Positions 35,713 to 45,753 of a DNA stretch of 64,000 nt are shown here, piece after piece. This DNA comes from Bacillota bacterium. GTDB taxonomy: Bacteria > Bacillota > UBA4882 > UBA8346. Within the stretch, counting starts at the first letter, position 1; the number at the start of each line of letters is the position of its first letter. The position numbers and the translations under genes were made by a program. The stretch covers positions 124,001 to 188,000 of the forward strand of contig JAEXDA010000049.1 of assembly GCA_023401925.1 (NCBI GenBank), given 5' to 3'. The notes beneath the pieces are model-generated. The model worked only from the letters and a program-made list of their open reading frames with translations. It did no database searches and was not told the DNA's origin.

Positions 35713-36099
35713 GATATCGCCAGTATATTCCACCTCTTTCTCTCATCAACTCCCTCCTAAGGAAAACCCCGGTTTATTTTACAATCCTGCGTTCATTTGG
35801 CTATCCACTCTTTCCCACAAGGAACTTCCCAAGCTTTAAAGAAATTGTCAGTACTAGAAAAAGCCTGACAGGTTGGATTCAGTTTCCAAAAACAATTAGA
35901 CATTACTGCCACGGTTAATTGAATCATTGAAGTTACTATTTGTAGCCTTCTGCCTGGAGAATATTTTTCCATATCTATTTAGGCAGAATAACCATCCGGT
36001 ATTTATTTTCCGTTTTTCACGGCAAAACCGGAGGTGACTTTCCAGCATTTACTGCCAGCCTACTTTTTGCCCGTGCCGTGGACAAAAAGGAGCTAAAAA
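35713..36099. other. Non-coding gap before LysM hydrolase gene
   Basis: About 390 bp with no gene, repeat or terminator that I can support. Short ORFs here lack ribosome binding sites. Confidence 0.4.
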
Positions 36100-37053
36100 A
36101 TGACATTGAAAAAAACTTTGGTTTCTTCTCTAGTTTTAAGTGTTTTGACTTTTACTGCAGGTGCTGTTTATGGACAAGTCTATTATGTTCAGCCCGGGGA
36201 TTCTTTGTATAGTATTGCAGCCCGTTATGGCACTTCCATGACTTCGTTATCCCAGACTAACGGTTTGAGTAAAAATGAAATTTATCCCGGACAAGCCTTA
36301 AGTATTACTTCAAAGAACAATACCAGTTCCAGCAGTGTCGCCTATAAGGTTTTACCAGGTGACAGCCTTTTCCTGATAGCTCAGAAATTCGGAGTTACAG
36401 TGGATGCCCTAAAAAGTAGTAATAACCTGTCAAGTGATTCTCTATTGGTTGGGAAACAGTTAACGATTCCATCGGTAAAAAGCAGTTCATCTCCTACCAG
36501 CAGTCGTTACCTGGTTCAGCCTGGCGATTCCATATTTTTAATCGCCCAGCGCTATGGAATCACCGTCGCGGCATTACGAGCAGCCAACAATCTTAGTTCC
36601 GATGCCACGATATATCCGAATCAGTCCTTAACAATACCGAAAGCCACAACCAGTAGCGGTTCAAAGTCTACTGGTCTGCAGTTAAGTCAAAACGATGTTG
36701 AACTTTTGGCAAGACTCGTAACAGCCGAGTCGGATGGAGAGCCTTTCGAAGGACAGGTCGCCGTGGCCGCAACCATTATTAACCGGCTGCAAGACCCTCT
36801 TTATCCAAAGACGATTGCCGGAGTTATCTACCAAGTGGATAATGGTCGGTATCAATACAGTCCGGTTTTAGATGGCCGGATTAATCAGGCAGCCAGTGCC
36901 AGTGCTTATCGTGCCGTCCAATTAGCCTGTTCCGGTTGGGATCCAAGTTATGGCGCAAACGGTTTTTATAATCCGACCAAGACCAGTAACAATTGGGTAA
37001 AATCTCAACCTGTTACAATTGTTATCGGCAATCATATCTTTTTTAATTCGTAA
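36100..37053 (+). CDS. LysM-repeat cell wall hydrolase (SleB-type)
   Basis: Secreted peptidoglycan-cleaving enzyme of 317 aa. A signal peptide (1-25, ending AVYGQ) is followed by three LysM repeats (about 28-71, 83-126 and 139-183, each starting YxVxPGDSLxxIA) joined by Ser/Thr linkers. The C-terminal Hydrolase_2 domain (from about 205) contains LARLVTAESDGEPFEGQVAVAATIINRL with the catalytic Glu. SleB-type enzymes degrade spore cortex; LysM targets it to glycan. GGAG lies 9 nt upstream. Confidence 0.93.
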   Translation: MTLKKTLVSSLVLSVLTFTAGAVYGQVYYVQPGDSLYSIAARYGTSMTSLSQTNGLSKNEIYPGQALSITSKNNTSSSSVAYKVLPGDSLFLIAQKFGVTVDALKSSNNLSSDSLLVGKQLTIPSVKSSSSPTSSRYLVQPGDSIFLIAQRYGITVAALRAANNLSSDATIYPNQSLTIPKATTSSGSKSTGLQLSQNDVELLARLVTAESDGEPFEGQVAVAATIINRLQDPLYPKTIAGVIYQVDNGRYQYSPVLDGRINQAASASAYRAVQLACSGWDPSYGANGFYNPTKTSNNWVKSQPVTIVIGNHIFFNS

Positions 37054-37082
37054 AGTAATCCTGTCACAGGCATCTATTTCAA

Positions 37083-37107
37083 AACCCGCGCATGCGGGTT
37101 TTTTTAT
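37083..37107 (+). terminator. Terminator of LysM hydrolase gene
   Basis: AACCCGC-GCAT-GCGGGTT, a perfect 7-bp stem followed by seven Ts. Confidence 0.9.
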
Positions 37108-37370
37108 TCCTCATTAAAAAAAAAACGATAATGGCCGATAATAATATTACTATGGAATTTTCGGTCCTTAAAAAGGCATTTTAGCTTCTCTTAACCAATT
37201 TTTTACTTTACATATTTTTTTATTTTCCATTATGTTGTATACTTATCACATAGTATAATGGTGTTTTTATGGGATTTTTAAGGAGTTATTTCCAGTATTC
37301 CTTTTTGCATTGGATTTTAACTACATTCATTGTATACCAAATTGCATATTTTCAAAGGCGGGCGAACATT

Positions 37371-39989
37371 ATGAATCAGATTCCATTTGCAACGATAAAC
37401 GCTAAAAGCCCATGGTTTATGGGTATCGTCAGCGGGGCAATATTATTACTAATCGGAGTAGTTTTTTTCACTCTTTCCGAATATCGTAAACGCAAGATTC
37501 GTGCGGCTCATCGAAAAATGATTATCGAAAATGCCCAACGCTTAATGGAAGCCGGTCAAAACGAAGACGCTTTAGCAATATACACTGATTTATTATCCCA
37601 AATATCTCGTTTCAGAGAACCAAAAGTTTATGCCCAAATTAAACACAATGAGGGAGTATGTTATAAAAATTCAGCTTCAACACAAGAAACTGTTGAAAAC
37701 CTTAAAAAAGCCATTCTTTGTTATGAAGAAGCGATAAAGATACTGGATTTCACTAAAAATCCCGTGGAGTACTCCCACCTTCAAAATGATTTAGGTGCTG
37801 CATATGGAACTCTAGCCGAACATGAAGATAAGGAAAATAATATCGCCAAAGCCATTACAGCCTGTGAGGAAGCCCTAAAGTTCTTTACTGCCAAGAAATA
37901 TCCGCTGATGTTTGCGACCATTCAATACAATCTAGGCTTTTCATATGAGACTCTAGCGAAACTACGGGAAAATAACAAAGAATATCATTATTTGAAAGCA
38001 ACTCAATATCTGGAAGAGGCTATTAAAACTTTTGATTTTGAGAACCACCCCATAGATTATTGCAAAGCCCAGCAAGTGCTGGTGACTTCATATGCCGCAC
38101 TCGCCGAGTACCGGGATAAAGAGGAGAACCTTCAAAAAGCGATTCATGCTTCGGAAGAAGCCCTCAAATTAATCACTTTTGAACAATATCCATCGCTTTA
38201 TGCCGAAAACCAACTCAACACCGGTATGGCTTACTGTGGATTGGCGCCTACCCAAGGGCCGGCAGAGATTTATCCCAAAGCTATCAAGGCTTTGGAAGAA
38301 GCTTTGCGTTTTTATACACTGGACGCCTACCCCGCCGAATATGCCAATATTCAAAATGAACTCAGTTCGATTTATCTTGAGCTTGGGCAAATTCAAGACC
38401 GAGAAGAAAATCTGGGTAAAGCCATTGCAGCCAGCAGAGAAGCGATGAAAGTTTACAATCCCGGGCAATACCCTTTGAATTACGCCAAAATCCAGTTTAA
38501 TATGGGCTCCGCCTACAGCATCCTCTCCGATTTCATCAATAAAGAGGATAATTTATATAAGGCCATCGCCGCTTTCGAAGAAGCTATTAAAGTCTATACA
38601 CCTCAAAGTTATCCCGAGATTTATGCTTCAACCCAACTGAATCTTGGTATTTTTTATCAAGCGCTTGCGGAAACATCCGATATGGATGAGAATTCGGCGA
38701 AGGCTGCGGAATGCTTTGAAGCTGCAGCCGGTGTATTCACTATCGGGAATAATCCGGACGAATATGCGATAACCAGGCAAAAACTGGGTGAAATCTGTTT
38801 AAAGCTTGCTGAAAAGTATGATAACCAGGACAATATCACCAAAGCGGTGAAGGCCTTTCGGGAAATTCTGCCGTTATACGATATCGAAACTAAGCCCCAG
38901 GAATATGCCAAACTGCAAATAAATTATGGAAATGCCCTTACCGAGTTATCTAAAATCAGTGATAAACTTAATAATGCCACTGCTGCAGGAAAAGCTTTTG
39001 AAGAAGCTCTAAAAATCTATATCTTTGAAAATAGCCCCCAAGAATATGCCAACGCTAAATTGGGTCTGGCTGAATCCCAGAAGGTACTCGCTGAACACCA
39101 AAACAAACAGGATAATCTGACCGCCGCGATCCAGAACTTTGAAGACGCCTTGAAGAGTTACACTCTAGAAGAGATGCCGGAACAATATGCCCATATCCAA
39201 AACAATATTGGGAATGCCTGCCGGTCTCTGGCCTCCACCTTCAATAAGGAAGGCAATCTTTCACGGGCTATCAAAGCTCACCAGGAAGCACTCAAGATTT
39301 TCGATTTGGAAAATAGTCCATTTGAATTTGCCAATGTTCAAAATGATTTGGGTAATACCCTGATGGATATGGCCGAAGTCCGCGATAAAGAACTTTATCT
39401 AGCCAAAGCGATGAAAGCTTTTGAAGAAGAAATCAAGATTCATACATTTTATGAAGATCCGATGGCCTATGCCAATACCCGCTGTAAAATGGCAAACGCT
39501 TATGTACAGTTAGCCGGAGTCCAGGAACCTGATGATAATTTACGAAAAGCTGTTGGGGCTTATGAGGATGCTTTAAAAGTCTATTTACCGGACCAATATC
39601 CCTACGATTATGCCACCACAATCCATAATATTGGAGTTGCATATAAATCAATAGCCGAGTTCCTAAATACTTTCAACTACCCCACGGTTGCCGACTTTCA
39701 TCAAAGCAAAACCGACAAACTGAATAATGCCATCAACGCCTTTGGTGAAGCATTGAATATCTTCACCATTAAGCAATATCCTCTTGATTATGCAATGACC
39801 CAAAACAATCTGGGTACTGTTTACAGCTTACTGGCGGCAATTGATGAAAATTCGGAGGAATATGTCAAAAAAGCCGTTGAATCTTACGAAGAAGCTTTAA
39901 AAGTTTATAAACCCGAAGTTGACGCCGCCCTTAACAAAAAGGTCAAGGCGAATTTAGTCCGGGTCAAACAACGCTTTAACAAAGAATGA
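37371..39989 (+). CDS. Membrane-anchored TPR-repeat protein
   Basis: From ATG 37371 (AAAGGCGGG about 8 nt upstream) the product has 872 aa; an ATG at 37269 falls only 10 nt after a TATAAT and is less likely. One transmembrane helix (about 15-38) is followed by a basic patch and roughly 15 TPR-like units of about 50 residues. The consensus is YPxxYAxxQxNLGxxYxxLAExxDKExNLxKAIxAxEEAL. Such long TPR arrays act as protein-binding scaffolds; the partner is unknown. Confidence 0.85.
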   Translation: MNQIPFATINAKSPWFMGIVSGAILLLIGVVFFTLSEYRKRKIRAAHRKMIIENAQRLMEAGQNEDALAIYTDLLSQISRFREPKVYAQIKHNEGVCYKNSASTQETVENLKKAILCYEEAIKILDFTKNPVEYSHLQNDLGAAYGTLAEHEDKENNIAKAITACEEALKFFTAKKYPLMFATIQYNLGFSYETLAKLRENNKEYHYLKATQYLEEAIKTFDFENHPIDYCKAQQVLVTSYAALAEYRDKEENLQKAIHASEEALKLITFEQYPSLYAENQLNTGMAYCGLAPTQGPAEIYPKAIKALEEALRFYTLDAYPAEYANIQNELSSIYLELGQIQDREENLGKAIAASREAMKVYNPGQYPLNYAKIQFNMGSAYSILSDFINKEDNLYKAIAAFEEAIKVYTPQSYPEIYASTQLNLGIFYQALAETSDMDENSAKAAECFEAAAGVFTIGNNPDEYAITRQKLGEICLKLAEKYDNQDNITKAVKAFREILPLYDIETKPQEYAKLQINYGNALTELSKISDKLNNATAAGKAFEEALKIYIFENSPQEYANAKLGLAESQKVLAEHQNKQDNLTAAIQNFEDALKSYTLEEMPEQYAHIQNNIGNACRSLASTFNKEGNLSRAIKAHQEALKIFDLENSPFEFANVQNDLGNTLMDMAEVRDKELYLAKAMKAFEEEIKIHTFYEDPMAYANTRCKMANAYVQLAGVQEPDDNLRKAVGAYEDALKVYLPDQYPYDYATTIHNIGVAYKSIAEFLNTFNYPTVADFHQSKTDKLNNAINAFGEALNIFTIKQYPLDYAMTQNNLGTVYSLLAAIDENSEEYVKKAVESYEEALKVYKPEVDAALNKKVKANLVRVKQRFNKE

Positions 39990-40034
39990 GTCAATTCTCA
40001 GCATGCACGTTATGGCCCAACGTCTCCCCCTTTA

Positions 40035-40122
40035 TTGCAACTGCCTGTGATCTGCCACCCGTCTTAAGGGACAGGTGGCAATAAAACCATTACCACCCAA
40101 GCCACAGGCGGCTGCGATTTTT
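40035..40122 (+). terminator. Branched terminator-like structure after TPR gene
   Basis: TTGCAACTGCCTGTG pairs (with two G-U pairs) with CACAGGCGGCTGCGA, followed by TTTTT. Within the loop TGCCACC/GGTGGCA forms a second hairpin. The rest of 40123-40261 shows nothing. Confidence 0.6.
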
Positions 40123-40261
40123 AATCCTACTCCAAGGATATCATCAATTTCTTTGATAACTTTTGGGATCAAATATAAACATCTCAGTAAAATAAATTTT
40201 CAGGTCATAGTTCAGATAGAAAATTTTGAGGGTTGAAGCGTTTTGGATTCAAAAACAAAAC

Positions 40262-40334
40262 GACCCCGGTCAAATCCGAGGTCTATCACAAAATATAGAA
40301 AAGGGAGGGAGTAATGAAAAAAGTATGGTTATAA
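40262..40334 (+). other. Hairpin plus six-codon mini-ORF
   Basis: GACCCCGG/CCGAGGTC forms a hairpin (one mismatch). AAGGGAGGGAG then precedes ATG AAA AAA GTA TGG TTA TAA (40314-40334). No plus-strand gene follows for 5 kb, so a leader-peptide role has no target. It may be a relic or a chance ribosome-binding-site match. Confidence 0.3.
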
Positions 40335-40436
40335 TATACCACGATCATCCCTTTGATAACATTGACATGATATGACTATTCCGTAAAATTTGGGTAAAAT
40401 CGATTTCCCCATGGTCATTATACATCAGCACAGTGA

Positions 40437-41603
40437 TTAAGCATGATGTTTCAGCATTTGGCGGTTTAACACCCAAGCAGTCAACGGAATAAATATACAA
40501 CCGAACAATCCCAGGATAACCAACTGAGGCCACACAATATCCATTCCGGCTCCTATATATGCAATCCTGCGGATTGCATCCAAAAAATGTGTCAAGGGCA
40601 AAGCCTTCGATAAAATTTGAATTGGAAACGGCATGCTGATATAAGGCCATGTCCAACCGGAGATTAAGAAAGAAGGCACAGCAACGAGCATCGAGATTTC
40701 AATTGCCTGTGCGGGTGATTTCGTCAAAATAGAAATCGCCATCCCCATGGCCAATAAGACGAAGATAAATAAAAGAACCGTTGCCAGAAATAGTACCGGG
40801 TTTCCACGCATCGGCAGTCCAAAATAATGAAAAGCCGCTCCGTATAACGCGATGGCATCTATGCAATAAATAATAAAATAAACCAATAGTTTCCCCAAAA
40901 AAATCTCAAATGTGCTTAGCTTGGAAAAGGCTAAATGCCTCCAACTTCCTGATTCTTTCTCCCGGATAAACGAGAGAGCGACTCCTAAAAAAGTGATTTG
41001 TTGGATTATGGTTGCCAATAAACCTAATAACATAAATACAAGATAACTGGTGGTAGGATTATACCAGTATCTTGAACGAAAACTCAATGCGGTCACGGCT
41101 TGATAGGCTTTCTGTTCCGGTACCCCGTATCCCTGAATTACCTTCATGGTAATCCCTCCAGAAATAGTCGGTATTACCTGCGCCGCCACATTGGCCAAGG
41201 TGTTCATGGTCAAAATATTGGTACCATTAAATATCAGCCCAACTTCACTGGACTTCCCGGATTTTACATTTTGTTGCAGATGAGGAGGTATAACAATTGC
41301 CGAAAATACCTTTTCCGATTTCATAAGATATTCGACTTCCCGATAATTATTGCAAACATGGGTAATCTTAAAACGTTCCGAGTCGGAAAAAGCCCGGATG
41401 ATTGTCCTGCTCAGTGCCGATTGGTCCTGGTCATATACGGCCACAGGTAAATGAGTCACTTTTTGTTCGATATATAAAAAGCCCACCAATGATCCCAAGG
41501 CAATCGGAGCCAAAAAGGCAATCATAAAAACGATTTTATCTCGAAATACGTGCAGAAACTCCTTTTGCATTACAACGCCTATGCGGCTCCATCGATTTTT
41601 CAT
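40437..41603 (-). CDS. ABC-2 type efflux permease
   Basis: A 388-aa inner-membrane permease of the YbhR/YhhJ type: one N-terminal helix, a large periplasmic domain (about 40-180), then five C-terminal helices with SFIREKESGSWRHLAFSKLS between helices 2 and 3. It is the last gene of a TetR-TolC-HlyD-ATPase-permease operon and overlaps the ATPase gene by one base. Only one permease gene is present, so it probably works as a homodimer. Confidence 0.9.
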   Translation of the reverse strand: MKNRWSRIGVVMQKEFLHVFRDKIVFMIAFLAPIALGSLVGFLYIEQKVTHLPVAVYDQDQSALSRTIIRAFSDSERFKITHVCNNYREVEYLMKSEKVFSAIVIPPHLQQNVKSGKSSEVGLIFNGTNILTMNTLANVAAQVIPTISGGITMKVIQGYGVPEQKAYQAVTALSFRSRYWYNPTTSYLVFMLLGLLATIIQQITFLGVALSFIREKESGSWRHLAFSKLSTFEIFLGKLLVYFIIYCIDAIALYGAAFHYFGLPMRGNPVLFLATVLLFIFVLLAMGMAISILTKSPAQAIEISMLVAVPSFLISGWTWPYISMPFPIQILSKALPLTHFLDAIRRIAYIGAGMDIVWPQLVILGLFGCIFIPLTAWVLNRQMLKHHA

Positions 41604-42265
41604 CAGCCCACCCCCTCGGATTGATAAGTGAATTGGTTATCTTTGACGGTATGGGTTGGGCTAACTGCGATGAGTCCATGATCTGCCAACTCGAAAACTC
41701 CTGTAGGCGCGGTTAACTTTAATCGTTGACTGGATAATATCAGTATCCCCCGGTTTTGTTTGGAAAGAGTTTCAATTACCCGGTTAAACAAAACGCTTAA
41801 AGGCTGGTCCAGCCCGTAAACAGGCTCATCGAAAATAATCAACGAAGTGTCTTGAACAATAGCGCAGGCAATTTGCAACATTTTTCTTAGGCCCATCGGA
41901 AGTTTATCTGCTCGGGTATTTTCCCATCCGGTGAGACCGGTCGAACTGAGAATGTTCACTTTATTTACAGATGAGTGATCATGAATCGCATCAATAAAAT
42001 CTATGTTTTCCCGCACCGTAAGATCTTTGTAAAGTGTAAAATGTTGGGTAGCAAACGCCACCGGAACGTGTCTTTCCACCAAGCCCCGGTTTGGTTTTTT
42101 TAGACCGCAAAGGATATCTCCAAGTAAACTTTTTCCAGAACCGCTATTCCCATAAATAACGATAATATCCTCTGAGCCGATTTTCAGGTTCACATCATTA
42201 AACAACCAATTGTTATGTCCCTTGCCGCGCACTCCCAGATTGTTCCCTTGAAGTAAGATACTCAT
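41603..42265 (-). CDS. ABC transporter ATPase with degenerate signature motif
   Basis: A 220-aa nucleotide-binding subunit for the ABC-2 permease. Walker A (GNSGSGKSLLG), the Q-loop region (FATQHFTLY) and Walker B (SLIIFDEPVYGLD) are intact. The signature is LPMGLRKML instead of LSGGQ, and the switch reads ILSSQRL where a His is expected. Low or altered ATPase activity is possible. YbhF-type partners usually have two fused ATPase domains; here there is one. Confidence 0.85.
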   Translation of the reverse strand: MSILLQGNNLGVRGKGHNNWLFNDVNLKIGSEDIIVIYGNSGSGKSLLGDILCGLKKPNRGLVERHVPVAFATQHFTLYKDLTVRENIDFIDAIHDHSSVNKVNILSSTGLTGWENTRADKLPMGLRKMLQIACAIVQDTSLIIFDEPVYGLDQPLSVLFNRVIETLSKQNRGILILSSQRLKLTAPTGVFELADHGLIAVSPTHTVKDNQFTYQSEGVG

Positions 42266-42391
42266 GACTCCAGTTACCTTCTTTCGACTGATATCAATTT
42301 TATGATCGTAATACTATACTCGGCAGACTACTTCGGGACATTATCTTACGTTTCTGCCGAAAGACAGTTTTTGCTTAAAAGCTTCTCCATC

Positions 42392-43198
42392 CTATGGTTT
42401 GATATTTATCTCTGCTGTCATTCCCGGTCTTAACAAACCATCCGAATTGTCCAATTTAATTTTCACCTGAAAAGCCACCAGATCTTTTTCCCCTTTTTCC
42501 TGAACCGCCCGCTCCGTGGCATAACTAGGTTTGGAAGCTATAAAATTTACGACGCCGTTATATCTTTTGTGGGGTACTCCGATGACTTGTACCGGCACTT
42601 TAGCACCAATCTTAAACTGGTTAATGGCGCTTTCCCTCACTTTAAGATTAACCCAGACATCTTGTAGATTGGTGATGGTTACCAGCGGCATACCGGAGGA
42701 AACCATTTCTCCTTTTTCCACGGACTTCGAGGTAATAACCCCTTCAATCGGCGCTTTGACGGTTGAATCATTGATATAGCTCATCACTTCTTCATATCCG
42801 GCTTGCGCCTGCCGGAGATCGGCCCGTGCCATATCCAATTTTTGCTGTGGCAGGACCCCTTCATTATATAATTGAATCAGCCGATTATATGTAGTTTGGG
42901 CCAGGTCCAGCACTGCTTTCACTTGATTTGATTTCGCTTGAATATTTTCAGCCTCCATCACGGCAATTGTCTGACCTGCTGTGACTTCTTGGCCTTCTTC
43001 TACTTGAATCGAAGCGACCCGTCCCGGTATTTTCACGTTAACGTTGGTTTCAGTGGCATCGATATTACCAGTTATTTGTAGGGGTTCGGCCGAAAACTCC
43101 GATACCGCTTCACTGCTGCGGTTCATTAATAAGAAACCGCAAACAACAAAGACCAGAATGACCGCAAAAACTATAATTACTATTCCTGCTTTTTTCAT
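42392..43198 (-). CDS. HlyD/MacA-type periplasmic adaptor
   Basis: Membrane-fusion protein of 268 aa with an N-terminal anchor (4-25), a lipoyl half-motif (VKIPGRVASIQVEEGQEVTAG), a helical hairpin (about 95-145), the second lipoyl half (STVKAPIEGVITSKSVEKGE) and a beta-barrel domain. Such adaptors bridge an inner-membrane ABC exporter and a TolC channel. It lies 15 bp after the TolC gene, which supports a tripartite pump across two membranes. Confidence 0.92.
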   Translation of the reverse strand: MKKAGIVIIVFAVILVFVVCGFLLMNRSSEAVSEFSAEPLQITGNIDATETNVNVKIPGRVASIQVEEGQEVTAGQTIAVMEAENIQAKSNQVKAVLDLAQTTYNRLIQLYNEGVLPQQKLDMARADLRQAQAGYEEVMSYINDSTVKAPIEGVITSKSVEKGEMVSSGMPLVTITNLQDVWVNLKVRESAINQFKIGAKVPVQVIGVPHKRYNGVVNFIASKPSYATERAVQEKGEKDLVAFQVKIKLDNSDGLLRPGMTAEINIKP

Positions 43199-43213
43199 GG
43201 TTGCCTTCTCCTT

Positions 43214-44614
43214 TCATTGTCCGATAGCTTTTTGTAATTGGGCCAATGCGATATTGTACATGCTTAAAGCCTGCGTATGATTGTTCTTGGCCTGGGTCAA
43301 ACCGACTTCGGCGTCAATCCTTTCCAGAGATGAACTAAGGCCGGCCTTATAGCTGACAACTGCCATCCTCAAGGTTTCCTGTGCTTGATCCAAACTTTTC
43401 TCTGCAACCTGGATTGTTTGCAAAGCCACTTGAAGGTTGCGGTATGCTTGCTCGACATCGAGCTTTATAGCACGGTTGGTTAACTCCTGAGCGGTTTGGG
43501 CTTGTTTTACAATTTCTTCCGCTTCCATGACTTGGCTACGAATTTGGCCCCCATCGATCAACTTCATCGTGGCAACCACTCCGATTTGATTCTCCGGATC
43601 CGGGTTGTAGGGCTTAAAAGCTCCGTGTTTAGCCTGTAGAGCCACCAACGGTCGACCGGCACTTTTAGCGATTTCCAAATTCTGCTCAGCCATTTCCACC
43701 TTAGCCTCTATAGCAGCTACTTCCGGCCGGTTTGCCAAAGCTTTTTCCAGACAAGTTGGCAATTCCATTTGAAAAGGTTCGTATTTAACATTATCAATTA
43801 GCTCATATTGGGTTTCCAGATTGACCCCCATTGTAAAATTCAGGGCCATATTGGCAAGTTCCAGTCCATTTTGGGCCATTAACAATTTCTGTTTTAAATC
43901 GGCCAGCTTTACTTCGGCCCTTTTTACGTCCAATTTGGCGACCATTCCAGCCCGGCAATAGGCATCCGCTTCCTTGACGTGATTGTCCATACTGTTTACT
44001 GCCTGTTGCATGGTTTCCACCAAATGCTCCGTGGAGATTACAGTATAGTATGCTTTCTTCACTTCAAAAACCAGATTATGATCGGCTGCGTTTAAGTTAG
44101 CCTTGGCATAACCTCGATTGGCTTTCGCCTGTTTATTGAGTGCCGTTAGTTTATTACCGGTATAAAGCGGCTGCTGCAAAACTAAATCCCAGCCGTAATA
44201 GTTTAGGCTTTGATCGGGAATATCGACTTTTGACATACCAGTTAATAAACTACCCCCAACAAGAGGATAACCATTATGAGATAAATACGTAGCCCAATCA
44301 ACCATCCCATTATTCATTTGTGCCATTTTAGTCCCTAATTGTACCTCAGTTGGGACTTCATTATAATGAGTGTATCCTGCATCCAAGGTTAATTTGGGCC
44401 AATAGCCCGACTGAGCCTGTTTCAATTTATCCTTGGCGACCTCGACATCACTTTGGGCGATTCGCCGTTGTAAACTGTTTTCCATGGCAATATTGACAGC
44501 CTGATCCAAAGTAAGCACCTGCTTTTCTTCGTTGCCGGCAAAGCAAGTACCCATACCATACATGCCAAGGATCACCGCTAACGCCAGAACCCATTTGGGA
44601 ATTTTCTTTACCAT
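43214..44614 (-). CDS. TolC-family outer-membrane efflux protein
   Basis: A 466-aa protein with a signal peptide (1-26, ending CFAGN) and two outer-membrane efflux repeats (LTLDQAVNIAMENSLQRRIAQ and LEKALANRPEVAAIEAKVEMA), the second ending in SYKAGLSSSLERIDAEVGL. This pattern is diagnostic for TolC channels, which need an outer membrane. In a Firmicute background it is strong evidence for a diderm envelope. A putative TetR site lies 34 bp upstream. Confidence 0.92.
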   Translation of the reverse strand: MVKKIPKWVLALAVILGMYGMGTCFAGNEEKQVLTLDQAVNIAMENSLQRRIAQSDVEVAKDKLKQAQSGYWPKLTLDAGYTHYNEVPTEVQLGTKMAQMNNGMVDWATYLSHNGYPLVGGSLLTGMSKVDIPDQSLNYYGWDLVLQQPLYTGNKLTALNKQAKANRGYAKANLNAADHNLVFEVKKAYYTVISTEHLVETMQQAVNSMDNHVKEADAYCRAGMVAKLDVKRAEVKLADLKQKLLMAQNGLELANMALNFTMGVNLETQYELIDNVKYEPFQMELPTCLEKALANRPEVAAIEAKVEMAEQNLEIAKSAGRPLVALQAKHGAFKPYNPDPENQIGVVATMKLIDGGQIRSQVMEAEEIVKQAQTAQELTNRAIKLDVEQAYRNLQVALQTIQVAEKSLDQAQETLRMAVVSYKAGLSSSLERIDAEVGLTQAKNNHTQALSMYNIALAQLQKAIGQ

Positions 44615-44647
44615 TCATAACACCTCTTCTGACCTTTATTCAAAATA

Positions 44648-44660
44648 TGACCGAAAGTCA
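44648..44660. promoter_or_regulatory. Putative TetR operator before tolC
   Basis: TGAC-CGAAA-GTCA inverted repeat between the TetR stop and the TolC start. Its half-site resembles the dyad at 45336-45350. Confidence 0.45.
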
Positions 44661-44675
44661 ATAAACTTAAAAAAA

Positions 44676-45299
44676 TTAATTCCCCTCCCGCCGGGAAATG
44701 CCATCAAGCAATAAGCGGAAAAGCGTATCCCGGTAACTGGACAAATCTTCTTTAATGAGTCCCATCTCCAGCTGAATAATCAACCCCAGAACCATACCGA
44801 TTATGGTATTGGCCATTTTATCCACACTCAAGTCCTCAAACTCGCCGTTATCGATTCCTTTTTGGAGAACTCTTCCTACTAATTTAGACCATTCAGTCGT
44901 TTTTTCTTTCAGACCCTTGACAATATCAGTTACCTTCAGCGATGGATACTGTTCGACTTGCAAAAAAATGGCCTTGATAAAACTCGGGCGCTCCTGATTA
45001 TATTGAATAAAAGTTTCGTATAATTTATGTAAAGCATTTTCAGCCGTGGTGGAGTCTTCAATGGCTTGTTTCATCCGTTCTTCCAAAACAGCAAACTCCG
45101 ACTCTAAAATAGCAATGTAAATTTCATCTTTGCTTTTAAAATAAGAGTAAATGGTTCCTTTACCAAGTTCGGCCATGACCGCTATTTCCTCAACCGTTGT
45201 TAATTCATAACCCTTATCGTGAAATAACTTTCTCGCAGCTTCAATAATGGTTTCCCGCCGAACTTGTTGTTCACGTTCTCTCCTGGTAGCCACTGTCAA
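44676..45299 (-). CDS. TetR-family transcriptional repressor
   Basis: A 207-aa regulator. The N-terminal helix-turn-helix contains IIEAARKLFHDKGYELTTVEEIA and GKGTIYSYFKSKDEIY, all typical of TetR. The C-terminal ligand domain is unassigned. It heads the efflux operon and probably represses it together with its own gene, released by an exported compound. Confidence 0.93.
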   Translation of the reverse strand: MTVATRREREQQVRRETIIEAARKLFHDKGYELTTVEEIAVMAELGKGTIYSYFKSKDEIYIAILESEFAVLEERMKQAIEDSTTAENALHKLYETFIQYNQERPSFIKAIFLQVEQYPSLKVTDIVKGLKEKTTEWSKLVGRVLQKGIDNGEFEDLSVDKMANTIIGMVLGLIIQLEMGLIKEDLSSYRDTLFRLLLDGISRREGN

Positions 45300-45335
45300 T
45301 CAAGTCACCTTCTTTAAAAGAATCTAAGTCTTTAA

Positions 45336-45350
45336 TCGACTATTAGTCGA
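45336..45350. promoter_or_regulatory. Putative TetR operator upstream of tetR gene
   Basis: TCGACTA-T-TAGTCGA, a perfect 15-bp dyad 37 bp before the TetR start. Its position fits autorepression. The rest of the 45351-45753 gap shows no gene. Confidence 0.6.
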
Positions 45351-45753
45351 CGTTTTTATTTTATAATTATTGGCTCTGTTCTGGCAAACCCCAATTAAGC
45401 CTTTCTAGTCAATTTTAGACTGAATAGAGATTTTTTTTTTAATTTTAGTTCGTTTTTCTTTCAAAAATACCGTTTTCACCTGGAGCTTCTTTACAAACTC
45501 AAGCCTAATTATAGTTTACCCCGAAAAACTCACTTGGTTAAATTCAAGTAACATTTATCCCTCGTATGTTTTGATAATTTATGCTATAGCCCCAGTAACC
45601 CGTATAGTCTCCGGAATATACTATTTAGAAAATACTTTTAGCTCAAATTGTATCTAGAAAACCAGCCCAGTCATTTTTACTGGTTAAACCGAGTGAAATG
45701 ATTGCGCCGGGATGGAAGACTACTAAAACAAACCCTACTGGGGCGGTGATAAA

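Noticed and set aside
37269..37370. Upstream ATG start of the TPR protein
   Set aside because: It lies only 10 nt after a TATAAT, so it would be nearly leaderless and has no ribosome binding site.
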